The notes under the pieces: generated by a model
The model's database searches: none
What the model was told of the DNA's origin: nothing
What the model saw: only the letters and a program-made list of their open reading frames with translations
Source: Umbilicaria muhlenbergii
Taxonomy: Eukaryota > Ascomycota > Lecanoromycetes > Umbilicariales > Umbilicariaceae
DNA length: 64,000 bases
Assembly: GCA_000611775.1 (NCBI GenBank)
Contig: KK106981.1
Coordinates: 7,988,023 to 8,052,022 of the forward strand
Direction: 5' to 3'
Part shown: positions 51,431-60,607 of the stretch, piece after piece
How positions within the stretch are numbered: the stretch's first letter is position 1
Layout: each line of letters opens with the position of its first letter
Program-made: the position numbers and the translations under genes

Positions 51431-52468
51431 TCAAGGCTCATTGATCTTGACAAGCCATTTCTCGGACCACGTAGTAAACTCATCGTTTCCTCCTTCCCAG
51501 TTCTTAGCTACGATCTCCAGCGCTTTCTTTGCATAGTCGATAATGGTTCTCACTCTGATATCAGCCTCTTTTCCTACGCCAGTCATGTAGAGAGTCTCCG
51601 CAATGCTGTCCGTTTCTTCCTGGACCCACTTCGTGTACTTTAGAAGGATGTCCAAGTCAGCCACTTGCTTGGAGCTTGGGAGTTGTTCTGGTGATGTAGA
51701 GCCATTGATATTGGGAAATTTTTTGATGCGTCGTTTCAAGAGCGGCGGGTAGAGCATTCCGATAAGCTTTAGCTTCTTGAGCACGTTCTTGACGTAGGCT
51801 CTGGCCGTGTCATTCATGTTCGGCACCAATATGTCCGGTACGCCGAAAGAATCCTTCTCATCGTCCGGTACCTCAGAAATCCACTCTTCTAGCTCTTCTA
51901 GAGCGTCGTCAACAAGTTCCTTATACTCGGTGACTTTTGCAGTGGCGGAAAAAGTGAGACCTTTCTCTGCTAGGTTGATCACAATGTCGCAGGACTCCCA
52001 TAGTTGGCCTGTGTATTGCAATGTGTCCCGCCCTTCGCTGTCCCTGACGCCGTGCTCGTCGACTGGTATTTTGTCCAACAATTTAATGAGTGCTAACATT
52101 GAACTGCCTACGCTGGCTTGGACGAGATGATGTAAGTAATTCGTATATTTAGCGGCAGGGCAGAGCTCTGCTGCGGTCATCATGGCGGGCAAGCATCCTG
52201 TGCAAAGCTCTTTTAAGATATAGGTGATCTCGGATGGCGTGAAGGGCTGATTGAGGACAAGAAGGGAAAGCTTGGTTGTTTGAGCTTTAAGAATCCTTGC
52301 GCCGTCTGCGACGAGAGCTAGTGGATTGGGAGGATTCGGAGGAAGGTTGAGAAGGGTATTAGGAGTGGGGTTTTGAATGGCCGCTTCAAAGCGTAGAGCA
52401 AGAGTCTTGGTGGATGCTATTGTTTTGCGAAGGGTAGTGAGGGTATCGGGAGTGGTGGAAGAGGCCAT
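51431..52468 (-). CDS. GCIP/CCNDBP1-like protein
   Basis: A single 345-residue frame begins at ATG 52468 and is nearly all alpha-helical. Landmarks are TTLRKTIASTKTLALRFEAA near the start, ALVADGARILKAQTTKLSLL, TYILKELCTGCLPAMMTAAE, YLHHLVQASVGSSMLALIKL, LQYTGQLWESCDIVINLAEK and DALEELEEWISEVPDD. The order and spacing fit the Grap2 and cyclin-D-interacting (GCIP, PF13324) family, known in fungi as small helical proteins of unknown process. In mammals CCNDBP1 binds cyclin D and other helix-loop-helix partners. The fungal role has not been defined. It is divergent from ARP6, with 232 bp between start codons. Confidence 0.72.
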   Translation of the reverse strand: MASSTTPDTLTTLRKTIASTKTLALRFEAAIQNPTPNTLLNLPPNPPNPLALVADGARILKAQTTKLSLLVLNQPFTPSEITYILKELCTGCLPAMMTAAELCPAAKYTNYLHHLVQASVGSSMLALIKLLDKIPVDEHGVRDSEGRDTLQYTGQLWESCDIVINLAEKGLTFSATAKVTEYKELVDDALEELEEWISEVPDDEKDSFGVPDILVPNMNDTARAYVKNVLKKLKLIGMLYPPLLKRRIKKFPNINGSTSPEQLPSSKQVADLDILLKYTKWVQEETDSIAETLYMTGVGKEADIRVRTIIDYAKKALEIVAKNWEGGNDEFTTWSEKWLVKINEP

Positions 52469-52700
52469 GGTGGCCGAAAAGACGCTTGGTAGGGATTACC
52501 GTATGTCTCCATCCAAGGTCGCATGCGAGAGGAGGTAGATGAAATTGTACGCCACGAGGTATTTAGAGTTTAGCGGGAGATCTGCAGTGCCAAGACGTGT
52601 TCTCAGCCTCAACTTCGGCCCAAACATCGAGATCCTAATTCTACAACTAAACGTATGACGTGACGAGGCAGTGTCGAAGTAAGAAGAGTGTTATAACAAG

Positions 52701-54293
52701 ATGCCACGCCAAACCAAGGCCACGGAGTATGCTTTGCCGGAGCAGACTCTTGTTGTGGATGATGGCGCCTACAGTATGAAAGCTGGCTTTGCTACCACTT
52801 TGTCAGATCCAGAAAAGGATTGTCATGTTATACCTAATTGCATAGCAAGGAGCCGTGATAAACGAGTATGGGTTGGGAGCCAGTTGGAAAATTGCAAAGA
52901 TTTTGGCGAGATGGCTTTCAGAAGACCGGTGGAAAAGGGCTATCTTGTCAACTGGGAGGCCGAGAAGGAAATCTGGGACAGTACATTTTTCGATAAGGGC
53001 GCGCAACTAAAAGCACGAAGTCTATTCAGAGTCATGCCTATGCATTCTAACTTCTAGCTTAGTGTGATCCTCACGAGACGAATTTGATCCTTACGGAAGC
53101 CCCGAACGCGCCCCAAGCGCTACAAACAAATTGCGATCAAATTATCTTCGAGGAATATGAATTCGCCTCTTATAACCGCTGCATTGGTTTGTAATCTTCT
53201 TTGTCATATAAGATTAGAGCCGTCGTAGGATCGGCATGCTGATGCTACAGTAGGTCCATCCCTGAATGCCTACAACGATATCCCGAGCCTCTTCAGCGAC
53301 CCTCCACGGAATTCTGATGCTGGCGTTCTACCCGTTGAGTGCCTTCTCATTATTGATTCTGGCTTCTCCCATACTACAGTCACTCCCCTTTACAAAGGTC
53401 GACCGGTTCAGCAGGCGATCCGTCGCGTCGATATTGGTGGTAAATTCTTGACAAACTACCTGAAGGAGCTTGTCTCGATTCGGCACTACAACATGCTGGA
53501 CGAAACTCACCTGATGAATGAAGTCAAAGAAGCCGTATGCTACGTTAGTACCAATTTCTCCCGAGACCTTGAGAGGACATGGAAAGGGGGTGTCGGTGAT
53601 CGGAGGAAAGTGGGCGAGGATAGCGAAAATCTCATTGTCGACTATGTTTTACCGGATTACAATACCCATAAGCAGGGGTATACTCGACCGCACGATCCAT
53701 CTCTGGTGGCGAAGTTGAAGAAGATCGGTGCTGCTGTAGGTGGCAATGGACCCGTGGAAGATTTTATGACATTAGGAAACGAAAGGTTTACTGTGCCAGA
53801 GCTGTTGTTCAACCCTGGGGACGTGGGTATGAAGCAAGTTGGCTTGCCCGAAACAGTCGTGCAGAGCCTATCGGGCCTTCCTCCCGGGCTGTGGCCGGCG
53901 ATGTTGGCTAACGTGGTGTTGGTTGGCGGGAACACAAAGATTGAGGGGTTTATTGAGCGTTTGTAAGGCTTTCACGGATGGAGGCCCCTACATTAGATGG
54001 ATGCTAATTGGGCTTTATAGTACAACAGAACTCAGGCAGCTTGCACCTGCGGAATGTGTGGTTCGAGTGGCCAAAGCTCCAGAGTGAGTAAACCTTGGAC
54101 AGATAGATATTTTTGTAGATATTCTACGATCGTTGTGCTAATCCGATGCAGTCCAATAAAGGCGACCTGGCTCGGTGGATCTGGCCTTGCCCGCAATAGG
54201 TCTTTGCTGAAAGAGGTATTGGTCACTAGACAAGAGTATCAAGAGCACGGAAGCGGCTGGCTTTTGAAGAAGTTTGCAAATGGAAAGCCCTGA
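52701..54293 (+). CDS. ARP6: ARP6, actin-related protein of the SWR1 complex
   Basis: Five exons (52701-53012, 53063-53186, 53254-53962, 54021-54083, 54152-54293) give 449 residues. Actin-fold landmarks are LVVDDGAYSMKAGFAT, VIPNCIARSRDKRVWVG, CDPHETNLILTEAPNAPQAL, LLIIDSGFSHTTVTPLYKGR, IRRVDIGGKFLTNYLKEL, ELLFNPGDVG and NVVLVGGNTKIEGFIERL. The DPHETNLILTEAP segment and a shortened phosphate loop mark Arp6, a core SWR1 subunit needed to deposit H2A.Z. The exon 1 end is unusual: the homologous join (QLK to CDPHETN) needs a GC donor (GCACGA at 53013), with no GT at that place. Other junctions are canonical. The second intron could end at either CAG or TAG, changing one residue. Confidence 0.92.
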
Positions 54294-54460
54294 TATATCC
54301 GCTGTACACGAAGATTGGGATACGCAAATACGAGGGCAGTCCATGTTGAAACGATTTCCGCATGGATCTTCCACCGCTACCCCAGCACTACCTCAGAGAA
54401 CTTCTCCACGTCGTCTGTCGAGCCTTCCTGCCATCAGCAACCCAGGTATCTAAGAGCACG

Positions 54461-54895
54461 TTAGTGCTTAGCTGTGACTGCACTATGGATAGCATACCAT
54501 TCACGTTGGGTTTGTTCCCCTTTCCTCTCCTTTAGCAGCGCCTGTCTCCGTGACTCCAAGGCACGACACTCTTCCTGAGCCTCCTTCATCCTCCTGCGGC
54601 AGCAATCTTCCTCTCCTTGCAGGTCCGTCAAAGCAACTCGTCTACTTTGGTACACGGTCCCATTATCTTCGACTATTATTCTGACTTTTGTGGTTGCGCG
54701 AGAGGCCGCCGGGACGTTTCGGTTCTCGAAGATTGTCTTGGTGACGGCGTGCATGTTCGTATGATGGATGTAATAGTCAAACTTTGCGGTTTGGAGCTTG
54801 GCAATGAGTTCATCATAAGATAAGGACTCGATGGAGTATTCGGCTTCCGATTTTGACGTGGACGATCCTTCGGACTTTGAGGCTTGAGAAGACAT
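54461..54895 (-). CDS. Y-x3-H-x3-H family protein, copy 1
   Basis: The 144-residue frame starts at ATG 54895. After a Ser-rich start, residues 26-65 form a helix with DELIAKLQTAKFDYYIHHTN and then MHAVTKTIF, holding the family motif Y-x3-H-x3-H-A at residues 41-50. Next comes a short beta-like segment TTKVRIIVEDNGTVYQ, and then a coiled coil with ECRALESRRQALLKERKGEQ. The same helix-strand-coil order is seen in four neighbours over 5 kb on the same strand. No signal peptide or named domain is present. The paired histidines one helical turn apart could bind metal, but that is inference. I do not recognise the family. Confidence 0.68.
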   Translation of the reverse strand: MSSQASKSEGSSTSKSEAEYSIESLSYDELIAKLQTAKFDYYIHHTNMHAVTKTIFENRNVPAASRATTKVRIIVEDNGTVYQSRRVALTDLQGEEDCCRRRMKEAQEECRALESRRQALLKERKGEQTQREWYAIHSAVTAKH

Positions 54896-55438
54896 CGCAA
54901 CTGGGAACCGAAGTCGGAAGGGAAACCTGACAGATGATTTGATCGAGGGAATTGTTGAACGAGGGGTATGTAACGGTCCAGTAATCTACCTTGACGGAGA
55001 GATCAGTGGTGTGAGATCTCGAGCGACATTCGTGAGCTTGGATGAGATGCTTCGTGTCAGTTGTGAAATATGGTCAATGGTTTTGCGGTTCATCAATGCT
55101 TCACCAGGTTTGAGATCGATTCAATCCATTCATCTTTGACTTCCCCGCTAACACTATTCTGCTAGTTCATAGCACTGATATAACCCTCCCCGTAGGCTTA
55201 TACCCTACGTATATCTATTGGAGAAGCAAACGTTAATTCGACAGCCATGTCAAGTTGCGAATGTTGCAGCTAGCTCGACATCCCCAGTGCCATCAACGCC
55301 AGCCACGCCACTGTCTCCCAAGTGTAAACCTCCTTAATCTGCCCTTCACGATCCGTCAACATTTGTCAAGTTCCCACGGGAAGAAAGGACACTGTACTCT
55401 ACCGTCCGCCCATCTTTCGCTGAAGTCCGGCTAGAACA
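54896..55438. other. Intergenic region in the paralogue array
   Basis: This 543-bp region upstream of copy 1 shows no supported gene. Confidence 0.5.
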
Positions 55439-55957
55439 TTATTCGCTGTTTGCCATCAGCGTCAAAGAATCCCTACGAAGTTCCAAAACTGACATTCGAG
55501 TAGTATTGACTTTGTCTCCACGCTTCCGCTCTTCGACAAGCACCTTCCTCTTCACTTCCAGCTGCTCAAGCTCATCTCTAACCCTCTGCATTTCGGCACC
55601 CATTTCCGCTTTCTTCTGCCCCGACAAACTCTGGTAAGTGACAATATAGGTATAATCATGTCTTGTATTACTTTCTCCTATATCAGGAGATACCTTAATG
55701 GCGATCATGACGGGAGTGAGCTCTGGAGGTTGTGGCGGTACGAAAGGGGCAGTTTGGCTCTGGATTTTCCACATTATGCGCTGCAGTGCGTGGACTTTGT
55801 GGTGGTAGGCGTAGTAATCGAGCCGGAGGTTGGCTTGTCTCACTCGGATGCTGTGGAGTTCGACCGAGACGTCGTCGAGTTTATCGGAGTGGGCGAGGAT
55901 AGTTTGTTCTTGGTAAAGGGGCTCAGGTTGAAGGTCGAAATGGTGATAAGACAGCAT
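55439..55957 (-). CDS. Y-x3-H-x3-H family protein, copy 2
   Basis: The 172-residue frame begins at ATG 55957 and is the longest member. Residues 35-65 read SIRVRQANLRLDYYAYHHKV then HALQRIMWKIQ, with the motif Y-x3-H-x3-H-A at 48-57. A strand segment ELTPVMIAIKVSPDIGESNT and YTYIVTYQSLSGQKKAEM lead into a coiled coil with EMQRVRDELEQLEVKRKVLV and LELRRDSLTLM at the end. The match to copy 1 is weak in sequence but strong in layout. It is intact, on the minus strand, and lies 543 bp upstream of copy 1. Function unknown. Confidence 0.68.
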   Translation of the reverse strand: MLSYHHFDLQPEPLYQEQTILAHSDKLDDVSVELHSIRVRQANLRLDYYAYHHKVHALQRIMWKIQSQTAPFVPPQPPELTPVMIAIKVSPDIGESNTRHDYTYIVTYQSLSGQKKAEMGAEMQRVRDELEQLEVKRKVLVEERKRGDKVNTTRMSVLELRRDSLTLMANSE

Positions 55958-56339
55958 GTTGACTTGGGGATGGGATTCTGTATGGTGATGTTGTGATTCA
56001 GAGTTCCAGGAGGCAGACTCAAGGTTGTGAAAGGATGAGTTGGCCTTCAGTCAAGACCGTTCTAAAAAGTAGGCTATGATTGGATGGATTGGTCTCCACT
56101 GCAGTGAGTTCCTCTACGTTTTGTCACTCTACACTATCCATTTCGTACGTTTGGTTTTGCAAGAAGACGTTGTGTTGTGCAAGTAGCAAAGACGTTGTGT
56201 TGCCGTAATTGTCCAAGTTGACAAGTGTGGTACGGTGGCTACAGTATTGTCCTAACGCGGCTGATGTCCCTCTCGGCGATCGTCATCCTCCCTAAGCTGG
56301 CCAACACTGACAACACATGCTTGTGCAGAGGCTGTTACG
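55958..56339. other. Intergenic region in the paralogue array
   Basis: A 382-bp gap between copies 2 and 3. A direct duplication of about 17 bp (AGACGTTGTGTTG words) occurs near 56165-56205. No gene is supported. Confidence 0.5.
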
Positions 56340-56705
56340 TTAGGTGACAACTTTCAAATGCCCCTTGCGCGCCTTGGACAACTCCATCCTCTGCACATTC
56401 AACTCCCTGCAAGCTGCCTGGATCCTTCGCATCTCTGCCCCAACGAGACCTTTCTTTTCTTCCAGCTCTGTCGACTGAACTTCCAGAAGGTTTTCCGGTT
56501 TTCCATCTTCGGTGATATCTATGACGAAGGTACCAGCGGCGTATTGAACAGGGTTTTGGGACTTGTCGTAGATGCACTTGAGAAGAGAGTGCATGATCTG
56601 GTGCTCGGTTTTGTAAGTTGCTCTGAGGGCTTTGAGCTTCTTAATGATGTCGTGTTCTCGCTTGATGCTAATGAGGACATCCAGCAGAGCGTCAATGGTA
56701 GCCAT
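56340..56705 (-). CDS. Y-x3-H-x3-H family protein, copy 3
   Basis: The 121-residue frame begins at ATG 56705; codons just upstream are in frame but not ATG. It opens MATIDALLDVLISIKREHDI, then KKLKALRATYKTEHQIMHSL, with Y-x3-H-x3-H-S at residues 31-40. The strand FVIDITEDGKPENLLEVQST and the coil EMRRIQAACRELNVQRMELS complete the same helix-strand-coil plan. It is shorter than copies 1 and 2 because the Ser-rich or Gln-rich N-terminus is absent. Intact, minus strand. Confidence 0.66.
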   Translation of the reverse strand: MATIDALLDVLISIKREHDIIKKLKALRATYKTEHQIMHSLLKCIYDKSQNPVQYAAGTFVIDITEDGKPENLLEVQSTELEEKKGLVGAEMRRIQAACRELNVQRMELSKARKGHLKVVT

Positions 56706-57200
56706 CTGTAGCACATTTGATCGTTAGACTACATCGTCTTGGAACGGAAAGGTGGGTGGTTCACAAACACTTCGAGAGTAGGAGAGATGGATGGTTGTGG
56801 ATCAGTGGTTGTTGGAATGCTTGAGAGTATTGGAAGTTGGGGTTTTGACGGTTGATGGTGGAAGGCTCGGGTCGGAAGAAAGGTAGAGTAATGCAGACTG
56901 TTCCCAAACCTGCATATATGAGCTTGGATGATGGCTGACGCACTAGTACACTATTTACTTTCATCGCCACTGGTTGTATTTACCCGCCACACGAAGCCGC
57001 CTAAGAGAAAGGGCAACGGGGCTTCAAGGAAGGCCCTGACTTTAGGTTATGCGCTGGCATTGGGAGGGTCTAGATTGTCCCAAATGGAAGACATCTTACG
57101 AAAGCGAAGAGGACGTTGTCTGAACCTTTCAAGTGTCCCGACTGCTCTACCTCATTCCACCTCTACACTCGAATATATCGCCAGTGCCCCCTGCACACTC
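56706..57200. other. Intergenic region in the paralogue array
   Basis: No gene is supported on the minus strand. A 189-codon plus-strand frame beginning at 56928 is best explained as the reverse shadow of the broken copy 4. Confidence 0.5.
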
Positions 57201-57590
57201 CTAGGCTCCACCACCATCCTCCTCCCCAACAACAACCTCCTCAACGCCACCCCTAATCATCTCTCTTCTCATCTCACCCACTTCCTTATAACTCGCCTGA
57301 GCTCCTCTCAAGTCTTTCCCGACCTGCGTCCTAAGCTCCTCCAACGGGTCGCACGTACTATAGTAAGCAGAATAATATCGCCATTAATCCGCACGTGCAT
57401 CTTGAAGTTCGTGAAGGGGACATCGAATGCGGGGATCCTCGACCGTTTGTTGAAGGCCATTACAAGAGCGTGGAGGACGACATGCTTGCGGGTGTAAGAA
57501 GCTCAGAGATCGTTCAGCTCTTTGATGAGGTTTTTGTGAGGGGTTTGGGGGGTTCCTGCGGACGGGTAGGAAGTTGCGGTGCTGTAATTT
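57201..57590 (-). pseudogene. Y-x3-H-x3-H family, broken copy 4
   Basis: The minus strand reads LIKELNDL, then a TGA, then ASYTRKHVVLHALVMAFNKR, holding the family motif Y-x3-H-x3-H-A. It continues FKMHVRINGDII, after which the frame shifts by one base near 57365 into CDPLEELRTQVGKDLRGAQA and EMRREM, ending at a stop at 57201-57203. One in-frame stop and one frameshift, together with no clear start codon, indicate a decayed copy. A sequencing error could explain the shift but not the stop as well. Confidence 0.62.
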
Positions 57591-59152
57591 GAATTTACTT
57601 CACATCACTTATTGAGAGAGCTGGTTTTACTTACTTAGGGAGGGGGGGATGATCCACAAAATGCCTGATGTTGAGAAACGGCATCTTGATGCTTTTTTGC
57701 TTGTTTGCGGTTGTTGTTTGCGATTTTCTGCAGCAGTTGTTGCTGTGGCGAATATCACCGGCACAGATTCAGAAGATCATCGACTTTTAGTGCGTTGTCG
57801 TGCTTTGGCTTTTCAAATCGTCGCGGCAACCAGTTCGCAATATAGCCATGCGCGTCTCCATGGCACGCCAAATCACACAGCGAGCAGCGCATCCGGCACT
57901 TGTTATACTGTCTAAACCAGCTTATCATTGGCCGTATAGAGGTGCGGTGAGTGTTTGCTGACACCTCCAGGAAGTGCCTTGAAGAGGCCAAAAGACAGAA
58001 CAATATTGGTCTGATAGTTGATGATTAGCAGGCTGGATTCAACATGTACGAATGCGCTTACTTACGTCTGGACATCAGAATAGTAGCTGTGAGTGACATT
58101 CAAATTTCTATATATATACAGTTTGACATGCTCCTGTTACAAAATTGGTTTCGTTCTATGCGGTCGGTGTGCAGTCGTTGGGTTGTGGGGAGCTCCCAGG
58201 ACGTGAAATACACAGGCTTGGATGAAATGATTGAATTCTAGTGAATTGCTATATTTCGGCCAGAGTGAATATACTGTCCTCGCGGCGAGGAGGTAGACAG
58301 TGTTAAACCGCAAGCGTTGATGGTCATGGGCAGTGGATAAGAAGGGCTTCAATCATAATCCAAATGCATAATTACTGACTTAATTCCCTCTAAGCAGGCT
58401 CGCTGATGGCTGTTAGGAATGTTTGTGGTTACAAGCATCAAACCCTAAGGCACCATACACAGAGCTGTCCCTGTCACTTATGAGCTAAAGTCTTAGGTAC
58501 TTATGCAAAAGTCTCAGCCTCCAGCATCCATCATTGCTCAAGGCTGAACAACACACTAAGCTTTTGCACGCATTGTTACATATAAGTACCCATATTGTGG
58601 ACCATTCCTCCCCTCAGAATCTCCAGCTCCCGATGCTCCGCCAAAATTCTCCACATATGTGTTGGATATGCACGCTGTCGGCCTCAGTCGTCGCATATAG
58701 GCGCATATTGGGGTGAATTTCAGGGTTCAGGCTCCTCAGCCATGGCCTTATAATCAGATGATTTCTCCTTTGTTGTAGCTAAAATAAGTCTGTCTTTATC
58801 GAAATATTCAACAATATGTGCACTCTGTTGAAATTCGCCGATTCGCCGCCGAGCAGACGTCATTGGGGCAGGGGTTTGGGGCAGGGTTTTAGGGCAGGGG
58901 TTCTAGCGGGAAAAGCAGTCACGTCATAGGCGTACGTATGTCTAGGCTTAGCGAAAAGCTCCTAAACATGTATATTAACGGCTTGAAAGCCTCGAGTTTC
59001 TGCTTTCTTCCTTACGTTCATTTTATTCAATATTGGACCGATATTTAGCTAGCGCAATAATACATTTTATTTGGCCTCTAAATAATCGTTCTACACAACA
59101 CACTCATCCTCGCATTCTCGGCCTCCATTTCACCCTTCGCGCAGACATCACT
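57591..59152. other. AT-rich intergenic region of 1.56 kb
   Basis: No gene is supported. The region is AT-rich with poly-T words and TATATATA-like runs near 58110. It could contain degraded repeat DNA, but no element was identified. Confidence 0.5.
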
Positions 59153-59506
59153 TTACACGCCAAGGCCCGATATTTTGTAGTTGATCTCGACCAAGCGATC
59201 TGGACCATAAGCGTTCATGATTGGGCATCTTGCGACCTCAAACATCCTTATCTGGTAGGCGTGAAATTTTGCGTGGGACTCGTGATATTGCCGCTCGAGG
59301 ACCCACAGCCTATGGGCTAGATCGATATACTTGATGGGTGTGTTTTGAATTCGAGCGCCGGAGGGAGAAGAGGTGGATGCTGGAGCTTGATTGAAATTGA
59401 TGTGGTCTGGGGGATCTGCGTTGCTTGCTTGGGAAGGAAGTGTCGACTGCAGCTGGTATGTGAGTAGTATTGTACGGGTGGGAGTTGGCATTGAAGGGTA
59501 GTTCAT
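59153..59506 (-). CDS. Y-x3-H-x3-H family protein, copy 5 (C-terminally short)
   Basis: The 117-residue frame starts at ATG 59506. The N-terminal 55 residues are Pro/Ser/Thr-rich. Then IKYIDLAHRLWVLERQYHES and HAKFHAYQIRMFEVARC carry Y-x3-H-x3-H-A at residues 74-83. The following strand-like part (DRLVEINYKISGLGV) ends in a stop, so the coiled-coil tail of copies 1-3 is missing. It is either a truncated paralogue or its last exon was not found. It lies 1.1 kb from the NLR-like gene. Confidence 0.5.
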   Translation of the reverse strand: MNYPSMPTPTRTILLTYQLQSTLPSQASNADPPDHINFNQAPASTSSPSGARIQNTPIKYIDLAHRLWVLERQYHESHAKFHAYQIRMFEVARCPIMNAYGPDRLVEINYKISGLGV

Positions 59507-60607
59507 ACCTTTGCGTTGTCTTTACTCTGATCTTCGCTGTGTTGAGTAGCGTCTAGAGTTGCAGGGTTTTGTTCTTCGCCGGTGAAGCTTGGTGGAAGAC
59601 CGTAACTCTGTTTAAGTCGAGGGTGTCTTTGTCCTCACTCACTGTTATGCTTGAGAAAGACTGTAGGACGATGATGTTTGTCATAATGTGCAAATGGTGG
59701 TTAAGAGCAGAATAGAAAACTTGCAGAAAAGCTGCGGAGAGGCCGCTATATAAATCTTTAGATGAAGTGACGTAATGGGCAACAATCAAGTGTTATAACA
59801 ATGTGTCTCCAAGTTAGGTGATCATAAGTGTTAGAGATCCCAAGTCGCGGCCCCCGTCCACAGAGGCCAGTGAAACCTGTGTATCTTTCCATGACACTAA
59901 ATAGCTTGAATCAGAAAGCCAATCCCTCCGTTTCTCCATCGTAGTTGTAGTCCTCTTGATCGATAGTCGTCCTTGCTGTATATATAAAATTCTCTTACAG
60001 GCCGATTATTTATAGTACGTATTAGGTTCCTACAAAACTAAGGATGGAAAGCTTGGCGTTTTCTAGAAAGCAGCAGGGATGAACTTTAGTTTGCTATCCA
60101 GGCAAGCGACACCTGACTCCTCTACTCTTTTCTAATTAGCAAACTTGCATTTGCATCCTGCGCTTAGTGTATAATGGCGCCTACTTGCTGCAATCTCCTG
60201 CCAAACTTAGTTTTGCTAATCATTTATCCCGTTCTTCGCATCCAAGTGATCGCTACTATCTTCGACTTGGATAGTCTTGGTTGTCAACCTAGGTTAGCCC
60301 TAACCCTAGGTAACCCAGCGAATGTGTGTGCAGCGAAATCCTAGCAGGCCTGCTGATATGTGGCCCAAGTCACTCACAGTCCACTTTGCGGGATTTGGCA
60401 TCAGTTTACTGAACTCATTGGCACGGCTGATGACTCCGCCGAGTACAACTATGCTTTACTTTTTCCTAGGCTTCATTTCCGTCCTGATAACCTTTCGCAG
60501 CTCCTGTACCTTGATATCTGCCTCTTCTGAGATTGACATCGCTATTGGAGTTGGCCAGCTTGTTACTAGACCTATAATTTCCTTCATCATCCTCTTCTTA
60601 TGGTCGT
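59507..60607. other. AT-rich region between copy 5 and the NLR-like gene
   Basis: About 1.1 kb with no supported gene. A minus-strand frame at 60456-60692 overlaps the end of the NLR-like gene and continues with a Lys-rich helix (KKRMMKEII) in another frame; it may be a former C-terminal extension. Confidence 0.5.

Noticed and set aside
56928-57497. 189-codon plus-strand frame
   Set aside because: It is the reverse complement of the broken copy 4, whose minus-strand reading shows the family motif.
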